Below are positions 8,407-18,700 of a DNA stretch of 64,000 nucleotides, piece by piece; positions within the stretch are counted from its first letter, which is position 1; each line of letters begins with the position of its first letter. Source of the stretch: CAJXVY01 sp965657575. Its GTDB lineage: Bacteria > Actinomycetota > Actinomycetes > Actinomycetales > Microbacteriaceae. The notes under the pieces are model-generated. The model was not told the DNA's origin, made no database searches, and worked only from the letters and a program-made list of their open reading frames with translations. The stretch spans positions 41,741-105,740 of the forward strand of contig CBFHOK010000003.1 in NCBI GenBank assembly GCA_965657575.1, given 5' to 3'. The translations under genes were made by a program, and so were the position numbers.

Positions 8407-9294
8407 TTAGAAACCTGTGCCAATCTTGCCAAGTCTTTCAATTCGCTTCGGTATTGGCGGGTGGGTTGAGAAAAGCCTCTCCACCATGCCTGGCTTGATT
8501 GGATCGTTTATATACATATGAGCCATCGAGCTGTTTACCTTCTTCATCGGCTTTCCATACTCGCCAAGCTTTTTCAAAGCACCGGCCAAGCCATCTGGGT
8601 AGCGGGTAATTTCAGCGGCAGTTGCATCCGCTAAATACTCTCTCTGCCTGGAAACTGCAGCTGAAACAATCGGGCCAATCAATGCCGCAATAATCCAACC
8701 GACGATTCCAACCGCCACCAAGATAAGGCCAAACTGGCCAGAATTCCTTGAGCGAGTTAGGGAAGAATAAAAAGCCATCCTGAGAGCCATGTCGGCCAAG
8801 ATTCCAACTGCTGCGATCAAACCAAAGACAATCGTTGAAACCCTAATGTCCTGGTTTTTGATGTGCCCAATCTCGTGAGCCATTACCCCTTCAAGCTCGT
8901 TATCATCCATCAGCTCCAATAGCCCGGTGGTTGCAGCAACGATGCCGTGCTTGGGATCGCGACCCGTTGCAAAGGCATTGGGAGCGGGATCGTTGATGAT
9001 GTAAACCTTCGGCATTGGAAGACCTTCGGTTATTGCAAGGTTTTCAACCATTCGATAAAGCCTCGGATTGTCTTGCTTCTGAATCTCTTTAGCGCCACTC
9101 ATGGCAATTGCTAGCTTGCCGGCCATAAAATACTGAAAAACCGCGTAGCCAATTACAAACAACAGAATAAATATCGCGCTGGAGCCATTATTTGTTGTGT
9201 AGCCCCACCAAAGTGATATGCCGCCAAGTAGCAGCACGAACCCCGCAATTATGAAAAAAGTGTTGCGCTTATTCGCAGCAATTGCCGAATACAT
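8407..9294 (-). CDS. htpX: Membrane zinc metalloprotease HtpX
   Basis: This 295-residue M48 protease has two N-terminal membrane helices (about 13-30 and 38-57), the zinc motif HEIGH with H140, E141 and H144, two further helices, and the third-ligand region SRQREYLADATA. HtpX degrades damaged membrane proteins. It sits 9 bases after lemA on the same strand, a pairing seen in many bacteria and likely one operon. Confidence 0.96.
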   Translation of the reverse strand: MYSAIAANKRNTFFIIAGFVLLLGGISLWWGYTTNNGSSAIFILLFVIGYAVFQYFMAGKLAIAMSGAKEIQKQDNPRLYRMVENLAITEGLPMPKVYIINDPAPNAFATGRDPKHGIVAATTGLLELMDDNELEGVMAHEIGHIKNQDIRVSTIVFGLIAAVGILADMALRMAFYSSLTRSRNSGQFGLILVAVGIVGWIIAALIGPIVSAAVSRQREYLADATAAEITRYPDGLAGALKKLGEYGKPMKKVNSSMAHMYINDPIKPGMVERLFSTHPPIPKRIERLGKIGTGF

Positions 9295-9303
9295 TCAACC
9301 TAC

Positions 9304-9873
9304 CTAGAAACTGACGCTGGGAGGCTCTTGAATCGCAGCTGGATCCTCAACCTCAAAAAACTCTCTCTCGTCAAACTTGAATGTTCCAGCAATCAAGTTT
9401 GAAGGGAACTGCTGAATACGAATGTTATATTCGCTGACACCGCCGTTGTAGAACCTTCTGGAGGCCATGATTTTATCTTCGGTGTCTGTTAGCTCTCTCT
9501 GCAGTTCTAAAAAGTTTTGATTGGCAACCAACTGCGGATACGCCTCGCTAACAGCAAAAAGGCTCTTCAGCGCTCCCTGCAGCATGCCTTCTGCCTGACC
9601 GGCCTGCTCGGGGTGCTCTAGTGCTTGTGGGCTGACGGTTGCAGCTCTGGCCTGAGTTACGTTTTCGAAGACCTCTTTTTCGTGAGCGGCGTAACCCTTT
9701 ACGGTCTCGATTAGGTTTGGAATCAAATCGGCACGTCTCTTGAGCTGAACGGTGATATCACTCCACGCCTCATCAACTCTTGTTCTGAGTGTGACCAGCG
9801 AGTTGTAGGTGACGATTGAATAAATGACTAAAACGACAACAACACCGATAAGTATTAGGGGTAGTAATTCCAT
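9304..9873 (-). CDS. lemA: LemA family membrane protein
   Basis: This 189-residue protein has one N-terminal helix (LPLILIGVVVVLVIYSIV) and the LemA core: YNSLVTLRTRVDEAWSDI, LKRRADLIPNLIETVKGYA, NFLELQRELTDTEDKI and ASRRFYNGGVSEYN. The family has a long helical-bundle exterior domain; function is poorly known, but it often pairs with HtpX as here. AAGGAG lies just upstream of ATG 9873. The tRNA gene follows 125 bases upstream on the same strand. Confidence 0.95.
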   Translation of the reverse strand: MELLPLILIGVVVVLVIYSIVTYNSLVTLRTRVDEAWSDITVQLKRRADLIPNLIETVKGYAAHEKEVFENVTQARAATVSPQALEHPEQAGQAEGMLQGALKSLFAVSEAYPQLVANQNFLELQRELTDTEDKIMASRRFYNGGVSEYNIRIQQFPSNLIAGTFKFDEREFFEVEDPAAIQEPPSVSF

Positions 9874-9998
9874 GAGGCTCCTTGTTTCTCTTCCATGCTA
9901 GTGACCTACAAGGGAAAACCGCACATAGTTCAGCAAACTGTAAGCCGGCGATTATTCGTCTAAAAGAAAACTGGAGCCTGCTAGATGAATTCAAACAG

Positions 9999-10071
9999 TG
10001 CCCCCGATGGGACTCGAACCCATACTGGAGCGATTTTAAGTCGCCTGCCTCTGCCATTGGGCTACGGGGGC
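9999..10071 (-). tRNA. tRNA with anticodon UAA (tRNA-Leu by anticodon) with a short variable loop
   Basis: On the minus strand the gene folds into a complete cloverleaf: 7-bp acceptor, GCC/GGC D stem, anticodon stem GGCGA/TCGCT around loop CTTAAAA (anticodon TAA), T stem ATGGG/CCCAT with TTCGAGT, and A73. CCA is not encoded. The anticodon reads leucine codon UUA and A73 fits leucine. The variable region is only five bases (CCAGT), whereas bacterial tRNA-Leu normally has a long extra arm. It may be a known actinobacterial variant, but the identity needs caution. Confidence 0.88.
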
Positions 10072-10078
10072 GCAGTTG

Positions 10079-11431
10079 TTACTTCTTTCCAGCCTTTGCT
10101 GCGTTGGAGGCAAAGAATTCTCTAGGAGCTCTAACCGCTTCCAGAGATACTACATCGCGACGCAATAAGAAGTTCCATACCCAGCCCGAGATAACCCTGA
10201 TCTTGCGCTCAAGCATTGGCATTGCCAATCCGTGATAACCGCGGTGAGCAAGCCAAGCCAGTGGTCCGGCCAATGAGAATCTTCCAACCTGCAAAACGCC
10301 CTGGCCAATTCCAAGTCCCGCAACCGCACCTAAAGTGGCCCACTTATACTGCGTTGGACCGTCTCCTCGAACAACTGCGGTGAGGTTTTTTGCAACCTTC
10401 TTGCCTTGTCTAACGGCGTGCTGAGCGTTTGGAACGCAGAATCCACCGACTCCACCACCACTCAAGTCTGGAACTCTGGAGACATCTCCTGCTGTCCACG
10501 CACCTTCAAAAACATGACCCTGGTCGTCGGTCACCTGCAGGGTCGCATCGGCAATAACTCTTCCACGCTCGTCAATTGGTAAATCACTGAACTTTGCAAC
10601 CGGCGAGGCTGCAACACCAGCAGTCCAAATAACAATGTCGCTTTCAAATTCCTCTTCGCTTGAGAGTCTGACGACACCCTTTTCGCAACCCAACAACTGG
10701 GTGTTTAGGTGAACGGTGACACCGGCCTTTGTTAGCCAGTCAATAACCCACTCTCCACGCTTTTCGCTTACCTCTGGCATTACTCGACCCATCGCCTCAA
10801 CCAGGTGGAACTGGACGTCTTCCCATGCAATCTCTGGGTAATAACGAAGAAGGTAGGTGGCTGCTGATCGCAATTCTGCAACTGTTTCAATTCCTGCAAA
10901 GCCACCTCCAACGACAACAAAAGTCAGCAACCTGTCGCGCTCGGGACCTGCTTGCAGCGCAGCCGCGCGGTCAAAGTTTGCAAACATCTTGTTGCGGACC
11001 TCAACGGCCTCCTCAACGTTTTTCATTCCAATCGCCACGTTTGCAACACCTGGGATTGGGAAGGTTCTGGAAATAGCACCGGCAGTTACCACAACATGGT
11101 CGTATTCGACCGTGTAAGGCTTTGCTCCATCAACGCTGACGGTTGCCTTCTTGGTCTTGTGGCTAATCTTTGTAACCCTGCCTGTGATTAGCTTGGTCTT
11201 TTTGAGGTGCCTTCTATGAGAGACAACTGTGTGACGAGGCTCGATCGAACCGGCTGCCACCTCTGGCAAAAAGGGCTGGTATGTCATATATGGAAGTGGA
11301 TCGATCATGGTGACATCAATCTCGCCCTTGCGGGTCATCTTCTCCAACCACTTCGCAGCGTAAAAACCTGCGTAGCCACCTCCGATAATCAAAATGCGAG
11401 GAGTTTTGTTCTCAAGTGTTTTTTCAGCCAT
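10079..11431 (-). CDS. ndh: Type II NADH dehydrogenase (NAD(P)/FAD-dependent oxidoreductase)
   Basis: Moves electrons from NADH to quinone without pumping protons, at the inner face of the membrane. The 450-residue protein has an FAD-binding Rossmann motif near the N-terminus (ILIIGGGYAGFYAAKWL), a second nucleotide motif at about 160 (FVVVGGGFAGIETVAEL), and the late FAD-contact region GAWTAGDVSRVPD. The C-terminus has amphipathic segments consistent with peripheral membrane binding. It stops 8 bases before the tRNA gene. Confidence 0.92.
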   Translation of the reverse strand: MAEKTLENKTPRILIIGGGYAGFYAAKWLEKMTRKGEIDVTMIDPLPYMTYQPFLPEVAAGSIEPRHTVVSHRRHLKKTKLITGRVTKISHKTKKATVSVDGAKPYTVEYDHVVVTAGAISRTFPIPGVANVAIGMKNVEEAVEVRNKMFANFDRAAALQAGPERDRLLTFVVVGGGFAGIETVAELRSAATYLLRYYPEIAWEDVQFHLVEAMGRVMPEVSEKRGEWVIDWLTKAGVTVHLNTQLLGCEKGVVRLSSEEEFESDIVIWTAGVAASPVAKFSDLPIDERGRVIADATLQVTDDQGHVFEGAWTAGDVSRVPDLSGGGVGGFCVPNAQHAVRQGKKVAKNLTAVVRGDGPTQYKWATLGAVAGLGIGQGVLQVGRFSLAGPLAWLAHRGYHGLAMPMLERKIRVISGWVWNFLLRRDVVSLEAVRAPREFFASNAAKAGKK

Positions 11432-11491
11432 GTTTTCGTTTCGTTAGGTTTTGGTGCTTGGGGCAGACCTCTTCGGCTACAAGCCTATAGA

Positions 11492-11992
11492 TTAGCGGAT
11501 TGGATTGCCTTTTGGGATATCACACTGACATTTTTCAATCTTCCACTCACTGTTTTCTACTGCCAGGTCTCCTATTGGGTTGACACCGGGTCCAACTGCT
11601 AGCGAATGAGCCGCCAATGCATGCAGGCATTTGACTCTCGCTGGCATTCCTCCGGCAGAGATATCTTTCAGTTCATCCACAACTTCAATCTCTTCTCGTT
11701 GCGAAAGATAACTCTCATGGGCTTTTGCATAGCTAGAGGCCATTTCCTCATCTTCCAAAAGGTCTGCCCACTGAGCCATCAACCCAACGCTTTCAAGTCT
11801 TGACATACTTGCGGTTGCCAACGGGTGGGTGAGGTAATAAAGCGTTGGGAAAGGAGTGCCATCCTCCAACCTTGGTTTTGTTTTGACCACCACCGGATTG
11901 CCACAAACACACCTAGCACTCACCTCAAGCATTGATCTCGCGGGTCTTCCCAACTGCTCAGAGACAATCAGCAGATCCTCAACGCTTATCAT
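11492..11992 (-). CDS. DUF501 domain-containing protein
   Basis: This 166-residue protein has the DUF501 layout: an N-terminal QLGRPARSMLEVSARC segment, the conserved CGNPVVVKTKPRLEDGTPFP, and YYLTHP. Cysteines at the middle (RCVCGNP), in KCLHALAAHSLAVG and near the end (EKCQC) could bind metal or an Fe-S cluster, though this is inference. It overlaps the FtsB-like gene by 4 bases. The eno-ftsB-DUF501 order is the same as Rv1023-Rv1025. Function unknown. Confidence 0.9.
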   Translation of the reverse strand: MISVEDLLIVSEQLGRPARSMLEVSARCVCGNPVVVKTKPRLEDGTPFPTLYYLTHPLATASMSRLESVGLMAQWADLLEDEEMASSYAKAHESYLSQREEIEVVDELKDISAGGMPARVKCLHALAAHSLAVGPGVNPIGDLAVENSEWKIEKCQCDIPKGNPIR

Positions 11993-12507
11993 TCAATCTC
12001 TCGCAAACTGATCTGATTTTGCTCTTCCTCCGGAACATCCAGCGCTGCCCTGAAGATTGACTCAAGACTTGACTGCACCCAATCTTTTTCAGCGGCAATC
12101 ACCCCTTGACTAATAACGTCGCTCTCACGCTGCTCGGCCAACAGCTGCCCCAATGTCCCACTCTCACTGCTGAAATCAATTCCTTCGGCATCCATAACCA
12201 GATAGCTAACCTCGCCAGGCAGCACGTAATAAAGTCTCTCTCTGGCCTGCGAGCGAATATAAGCGGGGTCTTGCCAGCGATCACGCTCTGACTGCATGTC
12301 CTCCAGTGCCTGCTTTGATAACTCAATTGACTGCTCGACTTCAGCAATCTCAGCTCGCTGTCTTAGAAGCAACTGGATATCGGGGGCGAGGGTAATCACG
12401 CCAAAAGTCACCACCAGCAAAAAAAGCGCAATCGAACCACTCAGGTGGAGATTTTGAAACCACCAGGAGGTTTCGTTTACTTTGACTGGAACTTTTTGCT
12501 CTGGCAT
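11989..12507 (-). CDS. Septum formation initiator, FtsB/DivIC family
   Basis: This 172-residue bitopic protein has one membrane helix at about 26-45 (SIALFLLVVTFGVITLAP), then a coiled coil (LLLRQRAEIAEVEQSIELSKQ, shown here only in part by its heptads) and the family motif DPAYIRSQARERLYYVLPGE. FtsB/DivIC joins FtsL and FtsQ in the divisome. The extra C-terminal 60 residues are acidic and predicted outside the cell. It follows eno by 44 bases that contain a perfect hairpin. Confidence 0.9.
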   Translation of the reverse strand: MPEQKVPVKVNETSWWFQNLHLSGSIALFLLVVTFGVITLAPDIQLLLRQRAEIAEVEQSIELSKQALEDMQSERDRWQDPAYIRSQARERLYYVLPGEVSYLVMDAEGIDFSSESGTLGQLLAEQRESDVISQGVIAAEKDWVQSSLESIFRAALDVPEEEQNQISLREIE

Positions 12508-12520
12508 ATAAATTCGAATT

Positions 12521-12544
12521 CTAAATCTGGAAGCCCAGATTTAG
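12521..12544 (-). promoter_or_regulatory. Perfect 10-bp hairpin between eno and the FtsB-like gene
   Basis: CTAAATCTGG and CCAGATTTAG form a perfect 10-base-pair stem around a 4-base loop, in the 44 bases between eno and the FtsB-like gene. A 10-base palindrome AATTCGAATT follows at 12511-12520. There is no T run, so this is not a classical terminator; partial termination, mRNA end protection or processing are possible. Confidence 0.6.
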
Positions 12545-12551
12545 CTTTTGA

Positions 12552-13820
12552 CTAGCCGCGAGGAAAAGCACTCTTTCCCGCATAAACTGCAGCATCAGCC
12601 AATTCCTCTTCAATACGAAGTAGACGATTGTATTTCGCAACTCGCTCGCTTCGCGCGGGAGCACCTGTTTTGATCTGTCCTGAATTGGTAGCAACTGCAA
12701 GATCAGCAATGAAGGTGTCCTCAGTCTCACCACTGCGGTGAGAGATGATTGAGCTCATACCGTGACGGTGAGCAAGCTCAACCGCATCCAAAGTTTCAGT
12801 CAGGGTTCCAATCTGGTTTACCTTCACCAAGATGCTGTTTCCAGCTTTTTGGTCAATTCCTGTTTGCAGCCTCTTCGGATTTGTCACGTATAAATCATCA
12901 CCCACCAGCTGAACTTTCTCGCCAAGGGCAGCGGTCAGCTCAGTCCAACCAGCCCAGTCTTCCTCGGCTAGCGGGTCTTCAATAGAGACCAATGGGTAAT
13001 CATTAGCCAAGGAAGCGTAATACTCGGCCATCTCTGAGGCGGTCCTTGCCTTGCCTTCAAAGTTGTATTTTCCGTTTTCATAAAACTCGGTTGAGGCAAC
13101 ATCCAGTGCGAGTGCAACATCTTCGCCTGGCTTATAACCACTAGCGGTAATCGCCTCCAGGATGATATCCAGGGCTGCTCGGTTGTTTTCTAGCTCCGGC
13201 GCAAAACCACCCTCATCACCAAGGCCTGTTGAAAGACCTTTTGAGTTCAGAAGTTTTTTCAGGTTGTGATAGACCTCAGCACCCATCTGCAATGCGTGGC
13301 GGAAAGACTCTGCCCCTACTGGAGCAATCATGAATTCTTGGATATCGACACCGGTATCAGCATGCGCTCCACCATTGATGATGTTCATCAATGGAACTGG
13401 CAATACGTGCGCATTTGGTCCGCCCAGGTATTTATAAAGTGGCAAATCGCAACTTTCAGCGGCGGCTCTTGCGGTAGCGAGTGAAACACCAAGGATTGCA
13501 TTTGCACCCAAGCGTGATTTGTTCTCGGTGCCATCAATTTCAATCATTGCTGAGTCAACCAAGCGCTGGTCAACTGCATCAAAATCAACTAAACGCTCAT
13601 CAAGCTCATCAACTGCCTCAACAGCTTTGGTGACACCCTTGCCCAGGTAGCGATCTCCACCATCACGGGACTCGTGAGCCTCGAAGGCTCCGGTTGAAGC
13701 TCCTGAGGGAACTGCCGCCCTTCCAAAACTTCCATCATCCAGAGCAATCTCAACCTCAATGGTTGGGTTTCCTCTACTGTCTAGTATTTCTCTTGCGCCA
13801 ATGGCTTCGATCAGGGACAA
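12552..13820 (-). CDS. eno: Enolase
   Basis: Converts 2-phosphoglycerate to phosphoenolpyruvate in glycolysis. At 422 residues it is full length. Visible features are the N-terminal AREILDSRGNPTIEVE, the flexible loop GASTGAFEAHE, metal ligands in LALDVASTEF, SIEDPLAEED and LVGDDLYVT, and the signature ILVKVNQIGTLTET followed by SHRSGETED. An AGGAGTTAG segment lies before ATG 13820. Gene order with ftsB and mazG is conserved in actinobacteria. Confidence 0.98.
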   Translation of the reverse strand: MSLIEAIGAREILDSRGNPTIEVEIALDDGSFGRAAVPSGASTGAFEAHESRDGGDRYLGKGVTKAVEAVDELDERLVDFDAVDQRLVDSAMIEIDGTENKSRLGANAILGVSLATARAAAESCDLPLYKYLGGPNAHVLPVPLMNIINGGAHADTGVDIQEFMIAPVGAESFRHALQMGAEVYHNLKKLLNSKGLSTGLGDEGGFAPELENNRAALDIILEAITASGYKPGEDVALALDVASTEFYENGKYNFEGKARTASEMAEYYASLANDYPLVSIEDPLAEEDWAGWTELTAALGEKVQLVGDDLYVTNPKRLQTGIDQKAGNSILVKVNQIGTLTETLDAVELAHRHGMSSIISHRSGETEDTFIADLAVATNSGQIKTGAPARSERVAKYNRLLRIEEELADAAVYAGKSAFPRG

Positions 13821-13885
13821 ACTAACTCCTTATTGCGGGGAAAGGACGTGGGGCTACATAGCGCTTCAAAGCATAGCAATAGCAT

Positions 13886-15052
13886 CTAACCAAGAGGCTT
13901 AATCTCGAGGGTTTTGAATGTTTGTGCAGCTTCAATCACTGCAAAGTTACCAAATCCCTGCTCTGACATGCTCTCCAATAAGGCCTTCATGTTCTTAACT
14001 CGACGCTCAATCCGAACCACGTAACCTGCCTCAATAGCTTCTGACTGCATCTTCAAAGCGCTCTCGATATCGTCATATATCAGTACCAGCGACGGCTTTG
14101 ATTCAAAGTTTTTGCTAACAAGCTCAACAACTCTTTCAAATCCAAGTGAGATACCGACCGCAGGAACGTCTCTGCCTAGCCAGCGACCGACCATTCCGTC
14201 ATATCTACCGCCACCACCAATTGACTGACCACTTCCAGGGTGCTCAATTTCAAACACTGCTCCGGTGTAATAACCCATACCCCTGACCAAAGTCTTATCA
14301 AATTTGATTCTCGGGTTTGAAAGATCAAACTCTGATAGCTCTGCAGGGACCGCTGATTCATCGCTGAGCCAGTCAGTCACCCGAGTAGCTAATGCTTCAT
14401 CGTATTTCTCCGCAAGCTCTTTCCTGACGCCTGTGATTGCAATCTTGTCTAATTTGTCAACGGTTATCAAAACCCCGGCTGGGTCACTGACACCTAGCTC
14501 ATTCATGACTCGGTTTAGATAGCCTCGGTGATTGAGTCTGATAACTGCATCGCTAAGCCCAAGGCGGTCTAAAGCTTCTAGTGATGCCGAGAGTAATTCG
14601 AGTTCTGCATCGGTGGACGCATCGCCCAAGATGTCGATATCACACTGATTGAACTGTCGATATCGACCCTTTTGAGGCCTTTCCGCTCTGAAAACAGGGC
14701 CTGTTTGCAAGGCTTTGAAAACCTTTGGAAGCTGTGCTTGGTTGGTTGCATAAAACCTGGTCAAAGGAACCGTTAGGTCATATCGCAATCCCAAATCAGC
14801 GAGGTCTTTGCCTGATTCAATTGCCCGTTCTAGTTCTTCACCACGCTTCAAAACCTGAAAGGCAAGTTTTTCATTATCCCCACCCTGACCGCTGAGCAGT
14901 CTTTCGAGATTCTCCATCGCTGGGGTCTCAATCGATTGAAACCCCCTTGAGTTATAAACATCCAGAATCTCCGACAGAACCTTTTCGCGTCTGAGCTTCT
15001 CCTGAGGGAGAAAATCACGCATTCCCCTGGGGGATGAAATCTGTTTGGCCAT
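13886..15052 (-). CDS. hisS: Histidyl-tRNA synthetase
   Basis: Class II synthetase that charges tRNA-His. Motif 2 is TGPVFRAERPQKGRYRQFNQ; histidine-specific segments are LRYDLTVPLTR, GMGYYTGAVFEI and the late GGGGRYDGMVGR. The C-terminal anticodon-binding domain is present (LVLIYDDIESALKM onward). I chose ATG 15052, which gives MAKQISSPRGMRDF, the usual N-terminus. An upstream TTG at 15082 would overlap mazG and is less likely. Its small size and motifs fit the synthetase better than the HisZ regulator. Confidence 0.93.
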   Translation of the reverse strand: MAKQISSPRGMRDFLPQEKLRREKVLSEILDVYNSRGFQSIETPAMENLERLLSGQGGDNEKLAFQVLKRGEELERAIESGKDLADLGLRYDLTVPLTRFYATNQAQLPKVFKALQTGPVFRAERPQKGRYRQFNQCDIDILGDASTDAELELLSASLEALDRLGLSDAVIRLNHRGYLNRVMNELGVSDPAGVLITVDKLDKIAITGVRKELAEKYDEALATRVTDWLSDESAVPAELSEFDLSNPRIKFDKTLVRGMGYYTGAVFEIEHPGSGQSIGGGGRYDGMVGRWLGRDVPAVGISLGFERVVELVSKNFESKPSLVLIYDDIESALKMQSEAIEAGYVVRIERRVKNMKALLESMSEQGFGNFAVIEAAQTFKTLEIKPLG

Positions 15053-15078
15053 TTTGTTAGTTTCCCATAAAACTGCGC

Positions 15079-15780
15079 TCAATCATCGGTGACCTTACCG
15101 ATAACACCTGCATCCAGCTGATCATCGATCTCAGCCTGTCTGATTTCAACCTGCAATTCTCTGGTTGCTTCTCTAAGCGCTCGCTCAGCATCCAAACCCG
15201 CGGTTCTGGCAGAGCTGACAATTGCCAAAAGCAACTTTCCAAGATCCTCTTCGGTTTCCATTGGAATTGCTGGCTCGTCACCTTTTTCCAATATCCCTGC
15301 CTTTTCAGCCTTACTCATCACCTTGCTGGCCAGAGCCAAAGCCGGCATTGACTGCGGAACTCCATCCAAGACACTCGTTCGCTCAGGCTTTTCACGCTTT
15401 TTGTGTTCATCCCAGTTCTGCATGACGTCATCACCGGTGGTAGCGGCGTATTTATCCTGCTGTTCTTGGTCTCCAAAAACATGCGGGTGGCGAGAGATCA
15501 TTTTCTCTGTCATTTTTTTGGCAACGTCCTGAATATCGAATGGTTCACCCAATGATCCAGTTGCTGCAATGTCTGAGTGAAAAACCACCTGATATAAAAC
15601 ATCACCCAATTCTTCGATGACCTCATCCCTAGAGCCTGCCTCAATAGCCTCAATCAGTTCATGGGTCTCTTCGAGTAAATACTGGATAAGTGATCTGTGA
15701 GTTTGTTCGGCATCCCATGGACATCCGCCAGGAGCACGCAGCAGGTGGGCGGTATCAATCAGTTTTTCCAACTCATTCAT
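15079..15780 (-). CDS. mazG: MazG family nucleoside triphosphate pyrophosphohydrolase
   Basis: This 233-residue protein holds the all-alpha NTP pyrophosphatase fold: APGGCPWDAEQTHRSL near the start, ETHELIEAIE with EELGDVLYQVVFHSDIA (the EExxE and ExxD metal motif). It hydrolyses NTPs to NMPs and pyrophosphate, cleansing non-standard nucleotides. Only one clear full domain is visible; the C-terminal half is shorter than E. coli MazG. It overlaps mfd by an ATGA quartet, and the mfd-mazG-eno order matches Rv1020-Rv1023. Confidence 0.94.
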   Translation of the reverse strand: MNELEKLIDTAHLLRAPGGCPWDAEQTHRSLIQYLLEETHELIEAIEAGSRDEVIEELGDVLYQVVFHSDIAATGSLGEPFDIQDVAKKMTEKMISRHPHVFGDQEQQDKYAATTGDDVMQNWDEHKKREKPERTSVLDGVPQSMPALALASKVMSKAEKAGILEKGDEPAIPMETEEDLGKLLLAIVSSARTAGLDAERALREATRELQVEIRQAEIDDQLDAGVIGKVTDD

Positions 15781-18700
15781 TGCAAGTCCTCCAAAAACTT
15801 CTTCACCCAGTCAATCACCTCATTATCAGTTGCCAGTGAGACTGGCTTATCCAGTGTCAACATCTTTGCTGACTGCAAGTACCTAACACCTGTGTGATTA
15901 TGAGAAAGCCCCACCAGCTGCGCATCAGTAAGTTCAATCGGCTGCATCCGCAACTTATCGCCAAGCATGTTCAGATCTTTCAGGCCCAAGCGGTTAGCAA
16001 TCTGTCTTAGCTCAGTGACCCTGAAAAGTGTTTGCAGTTCAGCAGGCGCTTTGCCATAGCGGTCTTCCAGCTCCTCCAATATTTCACTCAAACGCTCAGG
16101 GGTTGACTCAGAACCACCCGCAGCACTGAGTTTGTGATAGGCCTCTAATCTCAATCGATCACTGTCCAGATAGCTGTTTGGGATATGGGCACTAACTGGA
16201 ATTTCCAGATTTAGCTCCGCTGGGGTTTCAATCTTTTTGCCCTTGAACTCATCAACCGCCTCGCCAATCATTCGCAGGTAGAGATCAAAACCAACCCCTG
16301 CGATGTGACCACTTTGTTCACCCCCCAGCAGGTTTCCCGCTCCACGGATTTCTAGATCTTTCATCGCCACCTGGAAACCACTCCCCAGCTCGTTATTGGT
16401 GGCGATGGTTGCTAAGCGGTCATGTGCGGTTTCTGTCAGTGGTTTTGATGGGTCATAGAAAAAATATGCATAAGCTCGCTCCCGGGACCTGCCAACCCGG
16501 CCTCTGATTTGATGCAGCTGGCTGAGTCCGTAGTTCTCAGCTCGATCCACAATCAAGGTATTTGCATTTGGTATGTCAATACCGGTTTCGATGATCGTGG
16601 TGGAGACTAGGACATCAAATTTTCGCTCCCAGAAATCCACCACCACCTGCTCCAGTTGAGCTTCTGGTAATTTTCCGTGAGCAACGCCCACTCTTGCTTC
16701 TGGAACAAGCCTTGCAATTTCATTGGCAACTGCGTCAATTGAGCTAACTCTGTTGTGGACATAGAAGACCTGGCCCTCGCGAATCAATTCTCGTCTAACC
16801 GCCGCTGCCAATTGCTGTTCTGAGTATCCTCCAACATAGGTCAAAATTGGCTGTCGCTGCTCTGGAGGGGTGGCAAGGGTGCTCATCTCGCGGATGCCAG
16901 TAACCGCCATTTCCAATGTCCTTGGAATCGGTGTCGCACTCATCGACAAAACATCAACGTTTGCCCTGAGGCTCTTCAGCTTCTCTTTGTGTTCTACCCC
17001 GAAGCGCTGCTCCTCGTCAATGATTATCAGGCCCAGGTTTCTAAACTTGATGCCATCACCCAGCAAACGATGCGTTCCGATCACCAGGTCAACTGCCCCG
17101 GTTTGCAATCCAGCTAAGGTTTGTTTGACATCGCTTGAAGACTGAAACCTTGATAACGCCTCAATGTTTACAGGAAACCCCTTGAAGCGGTCTCTGAAGG
17201 TTTCCATGTGCTGCCTAACAAGCAGTGTCGTTGGGCAAAGAATTGCAACCTGTTTACCATCTTGGATTGCTTTGAAGGCAGCCCTGAGCGCAACCTCGGT
17301 TTTACCAAAACCAACATCTCCCGCAAGCAATCTGTCCATCGGCCTTGGGCTTTCCATATCCCGCTTGACCTCTTCGATGGTTTTCAGCTGGTCGCTGGTT
17401 TCAACATAGGGAAAAGCCTCTTCCAGCTCATGTTGCCAGGGGGTATCGGGGCCGAAGGCGTAACCTTCAGCCTTTGATCTCTCTGCATAAAGCTTTACTA
17501 AATCGATTGCAATCTGTCTGACTGCTTTTCTGGCATTGCCTTTCGCCTTCGCCCAGTCACTGCCACCCATTTTTGACAGCACCGGCGCTTCTCCGCCGAC
17601 ATACCTAGTCACTAGATCTAGCTGATCCACCGGAACAAACAGCGTGTCAGCTGGGTAGCCTTTCTTAGGTGGGGCATATTCGATCAACAAATACTCTCGG
17701 CTGAGCTTTCCTCCCCTGCCAACCTTCCGCTGGACTAATTCTTTGAACTGTCCAACACCGTGAACCACGTGAACCACGTAGTCCCCTGTTTTTAGCTCCA
17801 GCGGGTCAACTTGGGGGCCACGTCTAGAGGCAAGTTTTCTCTTGCTTGGGGCTATGTAGGTTGAATTTCTGCCCAGGTATTCTCGATCGGTGATGATCGC
17901 TAACTTGCTAGCTGGTGCAACCAGTCCTTTTTGTAAGTTTGCCTGAATGACAAAAGAGCCGGGCACATTTGAGAGATTTTCAACAAACGCAGCTCCGCTG
18001 AGTTCCGCTATTCGCTCAGCGGTTCCATGGCCAGTTGCGGTAAAAATAACCGAATACCCTTGGGTTTTTAGATCATCTATCCATGAATTCAGATCATCAT
18101 CCAGACCAGAAAAACTTGGCAGGTCATAGACCTCGATATCAGCCCCCTGCTGATCTCCAAAGACTTCAAAAAACCTAATTGGGTGATTGGTTTTGGAAAG
18201 CTTTTCTAAAAATTCCTGCCAGCCATAAAACCCACCCGAACTAAGATCAATTGGGGCCTGAGCACCACTTATGGCAGCATCCCAGGCGGCGTGCAAAAAC
18301 TCTTCGTTGGTCTTTTTCAAATCCTCCGCGCGGGTTCTTATTCGCTCACGAGACAGGATTATGTGCTCGGAGCTATCGGGAATGAATTCGAATACCGGCA
18401 CCATCGCAGTTGTCAATACAGGTGCCAGTGACTCCATGCCGGCAACTGGGATGGCATTGGCGATTTTTTCTAACATCTCCCCCAGGTTTGGAAACTCTGC
18501 CGCCATCTCTCTTGCTCTAGAGGCAACCTCTGGGGTGATTAGCAGCTCTCTTGCCGGATAGAGCATGAAGCTATCCAGCTTGGTTGGCGTGGAGCGCTGA
18601 TCGGCCACCGAGAACTCCCTGATCTCTTCAACCTCGTCTCCGAAGAACTCAAGTCTCAGTGGGTGATCACTTGTAACTGGAAAGACATCAACGATTCCAC

